Source: Cytophagales bacterium (GTDB lineage Bacteria; Bacteroidota; Bacteroidia; Cytophagales; Bernardetiaceae). Taken from it: a DNA stretch of 64,000 bases. Positions 53,688 through 62,695 of this stretch are shown here, piece by piece (the first letter of the stretch is position 1; each line of letters starts with the position of its first letter). A model generated the notes under the pieces. That model was not told the origin of the DNA, did not search any database, and saw nothing but the letters and a program-made list of their open reading frames with translations. The stretch lies in contig JAAFJX010000012.1 of NCBI GenBank assembly GCA_013299045.1, positions 1 to 64,000 on the forward strand. Reading direction: 5' to 3'. The position numbers and the translations under genes were made by a program.

Positions 53688-53711
53688 CATAGGGCTGTCA
53701 TAAGCAGCATC

Positions 53712-53719
53712 TACTTTTG
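53712..53719 (+). promoter_or_regulatory. -7 element for the GyrI-like gene
   Basis: TACTTTTG matches TAnnTTTG and lies 26 bases before the ATG at 53746. The distance to a -33 TTG is not satisfactory. Confidence 0.4.
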
Positions 53720-53745
53720 TGGCTCACGTTTAAATTCTAAATACA

Positions 53746-54213
53746 ATGAGTACTCAAACTATTCAAAAATTCTACATCATTGGAATTGCTACCCGCACAA
53801 CCAACGAAAATGGACAATCTGCTCAAGACATAGAAACGCTTTGGGGACGATTCTGGGGGCAGCAAATCCAAAAACAAATTCCGAATAAGGTCAGCGACGA
53901 CATATACGCTGTTTATACGGACTATGAGTCAGACTTTACTAAGCCTTACACGACCATAGTAGGCTTGGCGGTCAGTTCTTTGGCAACTATTCCAGACGGT
54001 TTCATAGGCATCACGATTGACACGGATACGTACGAAAAATTTGTATCCAAAGGCAAAATGCCAGAGGCTGTGCTCAACACTTGGATAGAAATTTGGCAAA
54101 ACGAAGCGCTCAACAAAATACGCGCTTACAAAGCTGATTTTACTGTTCACAGCAAAAAATACTATGATGGAGACAACGCCGAAGTAGAAACTTTTATCTC
54201 GGTAAAAAAATAA
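53746..54213 (+). CDS. GyrI-like / AraC effector-binding-domain protein
   Basis: 155 residues of the GyrI-like SOUL/AraC-effector fold, which binds small amphipathic ligands. The segment KFYIIGIATRTTNENGQSA starts the fold, followed by IETLWGRFWGQQIQKQIPNK, YAVYTDYESDF and FIGITIDTDTYEKFVSKGKM, all with the family's spacing. No HTH is present. It probably senses a xenobiotic and acts together with the preceding WYL regulator. A terminator with a 16-bp perfect stem follows. Confidence 0.78.
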   Translation: MSTQTIQKFYIIGIATRTTNENGQSAQDIETLWGRFWGQQIQKQIPNKVSDDIYAVYTDYESDFTKPYTTIVGLAVSSLATIPDGFIGITIDTDTYEKFVSKGKMPEAVLNTWIEIWQNEALNKIRAYKADFTVHSKKYYDGDNAEVETFISVKK

Positions 54214-54230
54214 GAGCAGGTGCTTTGCTC

Positions 54231-54271
54231 AAAACAACACCCATACAAGAACTACTGTATGGGTGTTGTTT
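54231..54271. terminator. Strong bidirectional intrinsic terminator
   Basis: AAACAACACCCATACA (54232-54247) pairs perfectly with TGTATGGGTGTTGTTT (54256-54271), a 16-bp stem with an 8-base loop. It sits between converging genes and is suited to terminate both. Confidence 0.85.
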
Positions 54272-54307
54272 GTGCTTTCAAGACATGAATGGAGACATAA
54301 AAAGAAT

Positions 54308-56443
54308 TTAGTTAACTAACTTCATTTCTTTCACCAAATGCCCCGCACCACACACTTTGTCAATTACGAATAGTACATAGCGTATATCCGCATTGATACA
54401 ACGCTTGAGCTTAGGGTCATATACCAAGTTGCCATTCATAGACTCCCAGTTGCCGTCAAAGGCCAAACCAATAAGCTCGCCCTTGCCGTTGATAACAGGG
54501 CTGCCAGAGTTGCCGCCCGTAATATCGTTATCAGAAATAAAACAAGTGATAACTGTACCGTTTTCAGCATATTGACCAAAGTCTTTGGCTTTATAGAGGT
54601 CTTTGAGTTTTGATGGCACAATAAATTCCTCGTTTTGCGGGTCTTCTTTCTCTATGATACCGTCTATGGTTGTAATGTGCTTGTAAGACGTACCGTCAGC
54701 AGGGTCGTAGGCGCGCACTGTACCGTAAGACATACGCATGGTTGAGTTGGCATCGGGATAGAACTTTTTGTTTGCGTTCAAAACGCGCAGACCAGCTACA
54801 TAGTGGCGCATGGCTTCATCTAAAACTGCCTGACCAGCCGCATATTGCGCCATGATATTTTGGTTATGGAAGTCTGCAATAGGTTTCCAGAAGAGTATGG
54901 CTGGGTCTTTGGCCATTTTTTTAGCATCTGGCGCATTCCAAAAGGCCATATAGCGCGCTTTATCAGTGAAGATACTCTTTGCGTAAATTTTGTCCGCTAT
55001 TTTTTCATAACCTCCTTTAGAAAGCAAAGCATAAGTACTGGCTGGTTGTTGCTCCTTAGGCACATTTTCCATGTACATTTTTATCAAGGCGACAAAGAGT
55101 TTTTTGTCCGTAGGTAAGTTAAAGTCCTTAAAAAAGGTTTCGCCTACTTTTTTGAACTCTTCTTTTAGCTCTGGGCTGTTTAAAGCTGCCAGTCCTTCGG
55201 GGCTTTCAAAAATAGGCCAAACATCGCGTGCAAATTCAAAAATTTCTATACCATTGACACCCTCGTTGAAAGTTTGCCGGGTTTTTTCGACGGTTCTCAT
55301 CTTGGCAATGGCCTCTTTGATGTTTGCAAGGGCTTGCTTCTGTTCTGTGGTGCCGTTCTGGTCTGCCCATTTTTGATAGATAGCCTCTTCTTCTTGACGC
55401 TTTTGAATAGTGCCTAAGCGCTTCAGACCTCTGTTTTCACCCATAAAGAATTTCCAATAGTTGGCAATATAGGCGTGTTTGCCGGCGTATTGAATGCGCA
55501 CTTTGTCAGATTTATTCATGTCAGCCTTCCAAGTGTTCAGTCGGGTTTCGCGCAGGGCTACACGTGTAGGGTTTGATATGTCATAGTCCAGCTTGAGGGC
55601 TTCGGAAACGCGATAACGCTGCGTGCGCCCAGGATAGCCGAAAGTCATGCTAAAGTCGCCTTCTTTAATGCCGCGCATAGAAATTGGCAAAGAATGTTTT
55701 GGCTTGTATGGAACGTTTGAAGCGGAATAAGGAGCGGGCTTGCCGTCAGGCCCCATGTACACGCGCAGAAGCGAAAAGTCGCCAGTATGACGCGGCCACA
55801 TCCAGTTGTCCGTATCCCCGCCAAATTTGCCAATAGATGACGGAGGTGCACCAACCAGACGCACGTCCGTAAACGTTTCCATAACAAACAAGTAATACTC
55901 GTTGCCATGTAAAAAGTCCTTAACTACTGCATTGTAATGAGAGCCTTTTACAGCCTCTTCACCAATGCGCTGGCCTATTTCCATCGCTTTGGCTTTACGC
56001 GCAGGGCCAGTTAGGCCGCCGAGCTCTTTGTTCACACGCTCAGTTACGTCTTCTATACGCACCAAAAAGTTTACAAACAAACCCGGATTAGCTAATTCTT
56101 GGCTTCTGTCCATTGCCCAAAAACCATTCGTCAGATAGTCTTTTTCAGGTGAGCTGTGGCTCTGAATCAAGTCAAAAGCGCAATGGTGGTTTGTAAGCAA
56201 AAGCCCCTCTTGCGAAATGACTTCGGCAGTACAAAAACCACCTAAAGATACAATGGCATCTTTGAGTGAGGAATTATTAACGCTGTAAAGTTCATCTGCC
56301 GTTAGTTGCAGACCTTGCTTCTTCATGTCTTCGTAGTTCAAGCGCTTAATCAATAAAGGTAGCCACATACCTTCGTCTGCTCTGACCACCTGACCTGCTC
56401 CAAACGAGAAACAAATAATGAATGCTAAGAGTATTTTTTTCAT
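54308..56443 (-). CDS. S46-family dipeptidyl-peptidase (DPP7/DPP11 type)
   Basis: 711 residues, secreted by a signal peptide (cleavage near VVRADEG). S46 enzymes cut dipeptides from the N-termini of peptides in the periplasm and are used by Bacteroidota for amino-acid uptake. The catalytic histidine is in LLTNHHCAFD (H86-H87), and the catalytic serine is S646 in TGGNSGSPVI. The S1-pocket position, 18 residues after the serine, is glycine (G664 in AFDGNWES). In the family a glycine there marks DPP7-like specificity for hydrophobic P1 residues, whereas DPP11 has arginine. The assignment of that position rests on memory of the two proteins. Confidence 0.88.
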   Translation of the reverse strand: MKKILLAFIICFSFGAGQVVRADEGMWLPLLIKRLNYEDMKKQGLQLTADELYSVNNSSLKDAIVSLGGFCTAEVISQEGLLLTNHHCAFDLIQSHSSPEKDYLTNGFWAMDRSQELANPGLFVNFLVRIEDVTERVNKELGGLTGPARKAKAMEIGQRIGEEAVKGSHYNAVVKDFLHGNEYYLFVMETFTDVRLVGAPPSSIGKFGGDTDNWMWPRHTGDFSLLRVYMGPDGKPAPYSASNVPYKPKHSLPISMRGIKEGDFSMTFGYPGRTQRYRVSEALKLDYDISNPTRVALRETRLNTWKADMNKSDKVRIQYAGKHAYIANYWKFFMGENRGLKRLGTIQKRQEEEAIYQKWADQNGTTEQKQALANIKEAIAKMRTVEKTRQTFNEGVNGIEIFEFARDVWPIFESPEGLAALNSPELKEEFKKVGETFFKDFNLPTDKKLFVALIKMYMENVPKEQQPASTYALLSKGGYEKIADKIYAKSIFTDKARYMAFWNAPDAKKMAKDPAILFWKPIADFHNQNIMAQYAAGQAVLDEAMRHYVAGLRVLNANKKFYPDANSTMRMSYGTVRAYDPADGTSYKHITTIDGIIEKEDPQNEEFIVPSKLKDLYKAKDFGQYAENGTVITCFISDNDITGGNSGSPVINGKGELIGLAFDGNWESMNGNLVYDPKLKRCINADIRYVLFVIDKVCGAGHLVKEMKLVN

Positions 56444-56578
56444 AAATAAATTAGTGTTTAAGTATTGATAATCAATTATTTGAACAATTATAGTGGTTCG
56501 GTAGTGTGTCTGAAGTTACGAAAGTAGAGGTTTTTGCTTTACGTTCTAAACTTTTTCTCAAACAAAATTAAAATTATC

Positions 56579-56586
56579 TATCTTTG
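56579..56586 (+). promoter_or_regulatory. -7 element for hslV
   Basis: TATCTTTG is an exact consensus match, 49 bases before the hslV ATG. There is no clear TTG at -33. Confidence 0.5.
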
Positions 56587-56635
56587 CAGCAGTATTATTA
56601 TATAAATTTGTAAAAAGCAGCTTTGTTAAAAATTT

Positions 56636-57199
56636 ATGTTGGAAATTAAATCTACAACCGTTTTGGCCGTGGCGCACAATGGTCAAATAGCAATAGGCGC
56701 AGACGGGCAAGCCACTATGGGGCAGGCAGTAGTAGCCAAAAGCAATGTTAAGAAAATCAGAAAACTAGCCAACGGGCGTATCATTGCAGGTTTTGCAGGT
56801 GCTACTGCCGATGCGTTTACTTTGATAGAGCGTTTTGAAGAAAAATTAAATACTTATAATGGTAATTTGAAGCGCGCTGCCATAGAATTGGCTAAAGATT
56901 GGCGTACAGACCGTTTTTTACGGAAATTAGAGGCCATGATTATCGCTATTTCGCCTACCGAAATGCTCTTGATTTCTGGTACGGGCGATGTCATTGAGCC
57001 AGATACAGCCGTTCTTTCTATTGGTTCGGGCAGTATGTATGCGCAATCGGCGGCTTTGGCTCTCAAAAAGCACGCACCCCACCTCAGCGCAGCCGACATG
57101 GTTCGTGAAGGCTTAGGCATAGCAGCCGATATTTGTATTTATACCAACCATAACTTCATCATAGAGTCGCTGGACGGGAATCTGACCGAAGCCAAGTAA
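56636..57199 (+). CDS. hslV: ATP-dependent protease peptidase subunit HslV
   Basis: HslV is the proteasome-like peptidase of the HslUV complex. The 187-residue protein aligns throughout with the family: catalytic threonine in KSTTVLAV (T7, after a six-residue leader), IAIGADGQATMG, IAGFAGATADAFTLIERFE, AKDWRTDRFLRKLEA, IGSGSMYAQSAAL, and IAADICIYTNHNF. The ATPase partner hslU is not in the window, so the pair is split here. The leader before the threonine would have to be removed. Confidence 0.95.
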   Translation: MLEIKSTTVLAVAHNGQIAIGADGQATMGQAVVAKSNVKKIRKLANGRIIAGFAGATADAFTLIERFEEKLNTYNGNLKRAAIELAKDWRTDRFLRKLEAMIIAISPTEMLLISGTGDVIEPDTAVLSIGSGSMYAQSAALALKKHAPHLSAADMVREGLGIAADICIYTNHNFIIESLDGNLTEAK

Positions 57200-57308
57200 G
57201 GCAGACAAAAATAAAGCGTCCAAAGAAATACTTTTTTGAGTTACGAGACAATGAGGGGTTTTCTAAACAATTTCAAGTATTTTCCTGTTTTTTACACTGG
57301 TTAAGGTT

Positions 57309-57316
57309 TATATTTG
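57309..57316 (+). promoter_or_regulatory. -7 element for sufC
   Basis: TATATTTG fits TAnnTTTG and lies 107 bases before the sufC ATG. The long leader and missing -33 make it tentative. Confidence 0.35.
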
Positions 57317-57423
57317 TTTTTCTAAGACAAAACAGCGTCCTTTGCGGCTTAAAAACACAAGATATAGTCCTGACCAAGTATTTTTTTTGGCAAGATGCAA
57401 CAAACAGAACTTAATTAGCAAAG

Positions 57424-58161
57424 ATGTTATCTATCAAGAATTTACACGCCTCAATAGACGGCAAAGCCATTTTGAAAGGGCTAAATTTAGAGGTCAAGGC
57501 TGGCGAAGTACACGCCATCATGGGGCCGAATGGTTCAGGCAAAAGCACTCTGGCCTCTGTATTGGCTGGTAGGCCAGACTATGAGATAAATGAAGGCGAA
57601 GTATGGTTCAATGGTAAAAATTTGTTGGATTTGGCCCCAGAAGAACGCGCTGCCGAAGGTTTGTTTCTAGCTTTTCAATACCCAGTAGAGATACCTGGCG
57701 TTAGCAACACTAATTTTTTGAAAACCGCCTTGAACGAGGTGCGCAAATATCGCCAGCAAGATCCTCTTGATGCTGTTAATTTTTTGAAGCTTATTAAGGA
57801 AAAAGCCAAACTTATGGAAATTGATGTGGCTATGCTTTCTAGGGCTTTGAATGAAGGCTTTTCGGGCGGGGAAAAAAAGCGCAATGAAATCTTGCAAATG
57901 CTTATGCTAGACCCCACGCTCGCGGTTTTGGACGAAACAGACTCAGGGCTGGATATTGACGCGCTCAAGGTGGTGTCGGCGGGTGTTAATTTATTCAAAA
58001 ATCCTCAAAAAGCTGTGGTGGTTATTACACACTATCAACGCCTTTTGGACTACATCATACCCGATTTTGTACACGTTCTTTATAAAGGCCAAATAGTAAC
58101 TTCAGGGGACAAACAACTTGCACTTACGCTTGAAGAAAAGGGCTACGACTGGATTAAATAA
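57424..58161 (+). CDS. sufC: Fe-S cluster assembly ATPase SufC
   Basis: SufC is the ATPase of the SufBCD scaffold that builds iron-sulfur clusters. The 245-residue protein has Walker A GPNGSGKST, the SufC-specific segment FQYPVEIPGVSNTNFLKTA, signature EGFSGGEKKRNEI, and Walker B LAVLDETDSGLDIDALK. The DETDSGLD form, instead of DEP, is diagnostic. Neither sufB nor sufD is next to it in this window; dnaG follows after 394 bases and hslV precedes. A short hairpin with a T run follows the stop. Confidence 0.95.
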   Translation: MLSIKNLHASIDGKAILKGLNLEVKAGEVHAIMGPNGSGKSTLASVLAGRPDYEINEGEVWFNGKNLLDLAPEERAAEGLFLAFQYPVEIPGVSNTNFLKTALNEVRKYRQQDPLDAVNFLKLIKEKAKLMEIDVAMLSRALNEGFSGGEKKRNEILQMLMLDPTLAVLDETDSGLDIDALKVVSAGVNLFKNPQKAVVVITHYQRLLDYIIPDFVHVLYKGQIVTSGDKQLALTLEEKGYDWIK

Positions 58162-58170
58162 AGCAACTCC

Positions 58171-58192
58171 TACCCGTTTGGGTGTTTTTTTT
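58171..58192 (+). terminator. Possible intrinsic terminator after sufC
   Basis: TACCC-GTTT-GGGTG is followed by a run of seven or eight T. The stem is only four to five pairs, so the call is modest. Confidence 0.5.
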
Positions 58193-58555
58193 AGTCATCG
58201 GTGCGCCTCAAATGAAGCGGCGGTTGCGTGCTCAATCAATAATTTCCAGACAATAAGTAGTTTCGCAATCAAACAAACTTATATTAACTTGACCTTATTG
58301 GCGCTATAAGCACAGCAACGGACATTTCTTCGTAGAATACCAAAAACTTATACTTCGTCCCGAATGACAATTTCCTAAAACAGGATTCAGTAAGGCAACA
58401 GAAATAGAACAAATAAAAACTCTTGTATTCAGAACGGCACAGCGTACAATTAGACGCATCTCTATTTTGAGTAGCTTATCCACTCAAACTTTGTTTTGAT
58501 TCACAAAATTCACTTATTTTGCTTGTTGTTTTTGCTAAGCCTTTTAAACTCGCCA
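58193..58555. other. Intergenic region upstream of dnaG
   Basis: About 360 bases. No gene-like frame was seen, and the promoter for dnaG could not be placed with confidence. The extended dnaG frame begins inside it at 58496. Confidence 0.35.
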
Positions 58556-60526
58556 ATGGCTATCCCCGCTGCTATCATAGAGCAAATTAAGTCCACCATA
58601 GAAATTACGGAGGTAGTTGGTTGGTATTTAAATCTTAAAAAAAGCGGGACAAATTACTGGGCTTGTTGCCCTTTCCACAACGAAAAATCTCCGTCTTTTT
58701 CGGTATCGGCGGCCAAGCAAATGTACAAATGTTTTGGTTGCGGTGAGGGCGGTGGTGCAATCAACTTCGTGATGAAAGTGGACAACAAGACTTACCCTGA
58801 AGCATTGCGCTTTTTGGCAGAAAAATACCATATTGAGATTCCTGAAGAGGCAGAAGCAGACCCGCTGCACATACAAGCTGAGGCAGAGCGTGAGAGTATG
58901 TTCATTGTGCTGCAATACGCCCAAAAGTTCTTTGCCGAGGTACTCAGCGCAGACGAGGAGGGCATGAGTATAGGGCAAGCCTATTTCCGTGAACGCGGCT
59001 TTTCGCCTCAAACTATTCAGGAATTTGGGTTGGGTTATGCCAAAGATGACTGGCACGCTCTGGAAAGTAGCGCACTCAAAAAACAATACAACAAAGATTT
59101 ACTGGAGAAAACTGGCCTTATCGTTCGTAAAGAAGATAAAACTTATGACCGTTTTAGGGGGCGAGTTATGTTTCCTATTTACAATGTAGGCGGCAAGGTA
59201 GTCGCTTTTGGAGCACGAACCCTCAAAAAGGACGACAAGCCTAAATATTTAAACTCACCAGAGTCGGAGGTTTATTCCAAAAGCAGAACTTTGTATGGTC
59301 TTTTTCAGGCTAAAAACGAGGTACGCAAGCATAATAATTGTTACCTAACCGAGGGCTACACGGACGTACTCGCGCTCTGGCAGGCAGGCATCAAGAACGC
59401 AGTGGCCTCGGCGGGCACTTCCCTTACCGAAGAGCACGTGCAGCTTCTCAAGCGTTTTACCGAAAATATTACCTTGCTTTTTGACGGCGACCCCGCTGGT
59501 ATACGCGCTTCGCTTCGTGGCGTGGATATGCTCCTAGAGCAGGGCTTGAACGTATTTACGGTGGTGCTGCCCAACAATGAAGACCCTGACAGTTACATTC
59601 GCAAGCACGGCACACAGGCCATGCAAGATGCTCTCAAACAGTCTGCTACCAACTTTATCAAGTTCAAAACCAAAGTATTGCTCCAAGAAGCACAAGACGA
59701 CCCCATTAAGCGAACTGAGGCGCTGAAAAGCATCATTGCAAGCGTAGCGAAAGTATCAGACCCGCTCAAGCGCGCTGTTTTTTGCAAAGAAATAGCCTTT
59801 GGCTTTGGGATAGATGAGCAGATTATCGTGGCGGAGTGCAACAAAATTCTGATAAAAGAACGCAAAGAGGTTTTTCAGAAACAAAAAGACCTAGAAGGGC
59901 AGGCAGCATCTGGCCGCGCACCTGCCGAAGGCGACGCTCCTTCAACAAAGAATACCGAAAAACTACCTCATAACCAAGATAATGACCCAAACGCTGAGCC
60001 TGAAACGACCTTTGAGGTAGCAGACATCTTTAACAAAAGCGAGGCTATTATCGTGCAACTTCTCCTCAAATATGGTCATCTGATTCAGGAAGATATGCCT
60101 GTTTTTCAGTATGTTTTGGAAGAGTGTGACGGCGTAGAACTCAGCGAGCCTGTGTTGAATAAAATCGTCATGCTCTACAAATCCTCGATAGAAAATGGAG
60201 AAGTGCCCAAACCAGACTATTTTCTGCAACACGAAGACCCCGCCATTGGCCAGACGGCTGCTCTCCTACTTTTTTCGCACAATTTGAGCGAAAAGTGGAA
60301 AATTAAAAACCAAATTCAGGAACAAGAAGTTGATTTGGCTAGCTTTGTCTTCAAGAGTTTGGTCTTGTTCAAGCTACGATACTACCAAAAACAAGAGCAT
60401 GAGCATTTGCAAGAACTAAAAACCAAAACCGAACCAGATGATGTCCGTTTTCATTTGATGGTACACCAAGAAATAAAGCGTCAAATCACACATTTGGGCA
60501 AGCTCTATGGCAATGTACTTTATTGA
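58556..60526 (+). CDS. dnaG: DNA primase
   Basis: DnaG lays RNA primers at the replication fork. From the ATG at 58556 (MAIPAAIIEQIKST) it has 656 residues. The zinc-binding domain is present with CCPFHNEKSPSF and CFGCGEGG. The catalytic core has ERGFSPQTIQEFGLGYA, RFRGRVMFPIYNVGGKVVAF and the TOPRIM motifs LTEGYTDVLALW, ASAGTSLTEEH and LLFDGDPAGIRAS. The C-terminal helicase-binding domain includes an acidic Ala/Pro-rich linker. An upstream extension to 58496 adds a hydrophobic stretch (LFCLLFLLSLL) that would be out of place in a primase and is not used. Confidence 0.95.
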   Translation: MAIPAAIIEQIKSTIEITEVVGWYLNLKKSGTNYWACCPFHNEKSPSFSVSAAKQMYKCFGCGEGGGAINFVMKVDNKTYPEALRFLAEKYHIEIPEEAEADPLHIQAEAERESMFIVLQYAQKFFAEVLSADEEGMSIGQAYFRERGFSPQTIQEFGLGYAKDDWHALESSALKKQYNKDLLEKTGLIVRKEDKTYDRFRGRVMFPIYNVGGKVVAFGARTLKKDDKPKYLNSPESEVYSKSRTLYGLFQAKNEVRKHNNCYLTEGYTDVLALWQAGIKNAVASAGTSLTEEHVQLLKRFTENITLLFDGDPAGIRASLRGVDMLLEQGLNVFTVVLPNNEDPDSYIRKHGTQAMQDALKQSATNFIKFKTKVLLQEAQDDPIKRTEALKSIIASVAKVSDPLKRAVFCKEIAFGFGIDEQIIVAECNKILIKERKEVFQKQKDLEGQAASGRAPAEGDAPSTKNTEKLPHNQDNDPNAEPETTFEVADIFNKSEAIIVQLLLKYGHLIQEDMPVFQYVLEECDGVELSEPVLNKIVMLYKSSIENGEVPKPDYFLQHEDPAIGQTAALLLFSHNLSEKWKIKNQIQEQEVDLASFVFKSLVLFKLRYYQKQEHEHLQELKTKTEPDDVRFHLMVHQEIKRQITHLGKLYGNVLY

Positions 60527-60588
60527 ACAAGACTCATGCAACTTTTAACCACCTATGATTGTCTTTTATGTAGAATACTCAACCTCTC

Positions 60589-61878
60589 ATGATGAAAAAC
60601 CTAAATTACCTACTCTTTTTCTTATTTTTATCGTTTTTGCTGCAAGCCTGTAGTATGGACGCAGCAGTGGAAGCACCCAATGTTCAGTTTGAAAACGAAA
60701 TTACCAAACAAATAACTGACCAGCGCCAGCACGTTTTTGTGGACCTAACACAAGAATTTGGAGTGGTTCAGCCAACCACTGTCAGGATTGAAACCGAACC
60801 CAAATATGGAAAGGCGTACTTCCATGACCATTATCTGGTGTATGTACCGTCCAAGACTTTTGAGCCTGGGCACGCCGAGTCAGTCTATTTTTCGGTAAGT
60901 GCTGTTGGCATGCCCACCAAAATTTATGCGGTCAATGTGGTATGGCCTATGCTTTTTTCAACAGATAACTGCACTGCTGGTCTTCAGCCCGATATTTTTG
61001 AAGTACCGATTAATCAATTGAGTATTCTAAAGCCCTTGGACAACGACCCAAGCTGTTACAAAAAATCGGCACATCCTTTGAACATAGCCCTTCCGCCTTT
61101 GTATGGAATAGTCAGTATTCAAGCCGACGGCTCTATTGTTTATACTCCGCAGGAAGGATTTATTGGCACAGACCGTCTTGTTTATCAGCAAAGGAGCAAC
61201 GAAGGCAAAGTGGCCTATGCCAACATCATGATTGTTGTAGGAGCAGCCTTGCCTTGCACAGATAACTTTGCTCTTAATCCAGACGAATATGAACCTCTCT
61301 TGGTTGGCTCGCTGCCAAGCAAGCCAGTTTTTGCTATAGACGTTCTGGCAAACGATGTGCTATGCCGTTCCGAGATAGAGTGGCAGAGTTTTAGAATATC
61401 AAAAACGCCAGAATATGGTTCAGTAAAAATAGATGAACAAACCCAGAAAGTTCTATATACCCCAGCCGCAACGCTCACCAAGCCTGATGTTTTTGAGTAC
61501 ACGCTCGTCAATAACCGAGGTGAAGAGCGTTTTGCCTCAGTAGCAGTTTTGCCGAGTGTGTTGCCACCTTGTGTATCTGTTGCATTCCATGACTCTTACA
61601 ATATCAAAAAAGATTCGGGTCTGGCTAGTTTTGGGTTTTCAGTGGTTAGAAACGATAGTATTTGTAAGGATAAAAACTATGAATTATTTATTCTAAAAGA
61701 GCCTGTTTCAGGAACTACGTCTATAGCCTCTTATCCATCTTTTACGGAAACACAGATATTTTATAGAATTAGCGGGCCTACTGCTGCCAAAACAGACTCT
61801 TTGGTGTATGTTATTCGCGAAGTGGGCAAGGTTGAATCAGAAACCTCCGCTACAGTTTACATTGAATTTCAAGACTGA
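60589..61878 (+). CDS. Lipoprotein with cadherin-like/VCBS-type domains
   Basis: 429 residues with a lipoprotein signal; the cysteine is near residue 21 in LLQAC. The mature part repeats a module of about 90-100 residues. One copy reads FRISKTPEYGSVKIDEQTQK with V-L-Y-T-P-A next; another reads IALPPLYGIVSIQADGSIVY and T-P-Q-E-G. The pattern YGSVxxxxxxxxxYTPxxxxxGxDxxxY is that of the cadherin-like/VCBS repeats common in Bacteroidota surface proteins. A second ATG three bases on is equally possible. Surface location is an inference. Confidence 0.75.
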   Translation: MMKNLNYLLFFLFLSFLLQACSMDAAVEAPNVQFENEITKQITDQRQHVFVDLTQEFGVVQPTTVRIETEPKYGKAYFHDHYLVYVPSKTFEPGHAESVYFSVSAVGMPTKIYAVNVVWPMLFSTDNCTAGLQPDIFEVPINQLSILKPLDNDPSCYKKSAHPLNIALPPLYGIVSIQADGSIVYTPQEGFIGTDRLVYQQRSNEGKVAYANIMIVVGAALPCTDNFALNPDEYEPLLVGSLPSKPVFAIDVLANDVLCRSEIEWQSFRISKTPEYGSVKIDEQTQKVLYTPAATLTKPDVFEYTLVNNRGEERFASVAVLPSVLPPCVSVAFHDSYNIKKDSGLASFGFSVVRNDSICKDKNYELFILKEPVSGTTSIASYPSFTETQIFYRISGPTAAKTDSLVYVIREVGKVESETSATVYIEFQD

Positions 61879-61884
61879 TATTAG

Positions 61885-62157
61885 GTGAAAGCATTTGTTA
61901 TTCTAATGGCTGTTTGGGGACTACTTGGGTTTTGCTTGCTACACAATAGACAAACAGAGCAAGCACGAAAAGATAGAAAAAAAACACTACCACAACTCGC
62001 GATAGCACTCAAAACTTTTGACTGTCAGCTTAATAGCGAAAGTTCTTACTTATTAATGCGCGGCTTTTGTGTATTAAATGAGCCGTTTCAAGATTTCCCC
62101 GCCTACCATACTTACCATGCCGGTATAGAAGGGGCGGCCATAGACACCCTGCGATAG
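61885..62157 (+). CDS. Small membrane-anchored protein of unknown function
   Basis: 90 residues with a GTG start; the first 20 residues are one hydrophobic segment (VKAFVILMAVWGLLGFCLL), followed by a basic region and a mixed tail. The GTG lies six bases after the stop of the lipoprotein gene, which favours a coupled gene. No family was recognised, and the lack of an ATG lowers confidence. Confidence 0.5.
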   Translation: MKAFVILMAVWGLLGFCLLHNRQTEQARKDRKKTLPQLAIALKTFDCQLNSESSYLLMRGFCVLNEPFQDFPAYHTYHAGIEGAAIDTLR

Positions 62158-62159
62158 GC

Positions 62160-62576
62160 TTAACTCTGAGCTTTTAGCCAGCTAAGGGCTTCTTTTTGAT
62201 TCGTGAAAGCGGCTAAACAGAAACCAGTATCTATTTTTTGTGTTTCTTCTTGAAAACTCTCCATAGCCTTGGCGGTGGTGGCTTGTCCTATGACATCGTG
62301 TGGATACACAACAGCTACAATTTTGTAACCCAAAGGAATAGCCTGAGGGAGAAAATTGTTGTTCATCCAATCCTGATTCGTTTTGGTAGCCATAACTGCT
62401 TCCCGACCGTCCACCAAAACACGACTGACACCTCGTTCTATAACGGCCTTTAAGATAAGCTCAAAGCCTTGTTTAAACTCCTCATGAATAGAAAAGCCCG
62501 TCCAAACTGAATGAAGATAATGTCCGTCTGCAACATAATACAACTTAAAAGTATTGATTTCAGCGATTAATTCCAT
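62160..62576 (-). CDS. STAS-like protein, array member 1
   Basis: 138 residues from the ATG at 62576 (MELIAEINTFKLYYVADGHY), the same length as its three neighbours. It has the shared motifs FKLYYVADGHYL, VLVDGREAVMATKTNQDW and PLGYKIVAVVYPHDVIGQAT. The pattern (strand-helix, acidic D-G-R motif, Rossmann-like spacing) suggests a SpoIIAA/STAS-like fold, but this is inference. It is the most diverged of the array and converges with the preceding gene, two bases apart. Confidence 0.65.
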   Translation of the reverse strand: MELIAEINTFKLYYVADGHYLHSVWTGFSIHEEFKQGFELILKAVIERGVSRVLVDGREAVMATKTNQDWMNNNFLPQAIPLGYKIVAVVYPHDVIGQATTAKAMESFQEETQKIDTGFCLAAFTNQKEALSWLKAQS

Positions 62577-62649
62577 TGAAGTATTTTTTACTAACAAAAC
62601 ATTAAACACACAATACCACAGATTGTTTTGTGGCGCATAATACAAGCAA

Positions 62650-62690
62650 CAAAATACAAATATTATTCAAATAAAGCATTTTGTATTTTG
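62650..62690 (-). terminator. Hairpin after array member 2
   Basis: CAAAATACAAA (62650-62660) pairs with TTTGTATTTTG (62680-62690), 11 bp, five bases beyond the stop of the minus-strand member 2. It differs in sequence from the hairpins after members 3 and 4. Confidence 0.6.
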
Positions 62691-62695
62691 TAGTA

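Noticed and set aside
58496-58555. Extended N-terminus of DNA primase with a hydrophobic stretch
   Set aside because: Primases lack a signal sequence; the ATG at 58556 gives the normal N-terminus.
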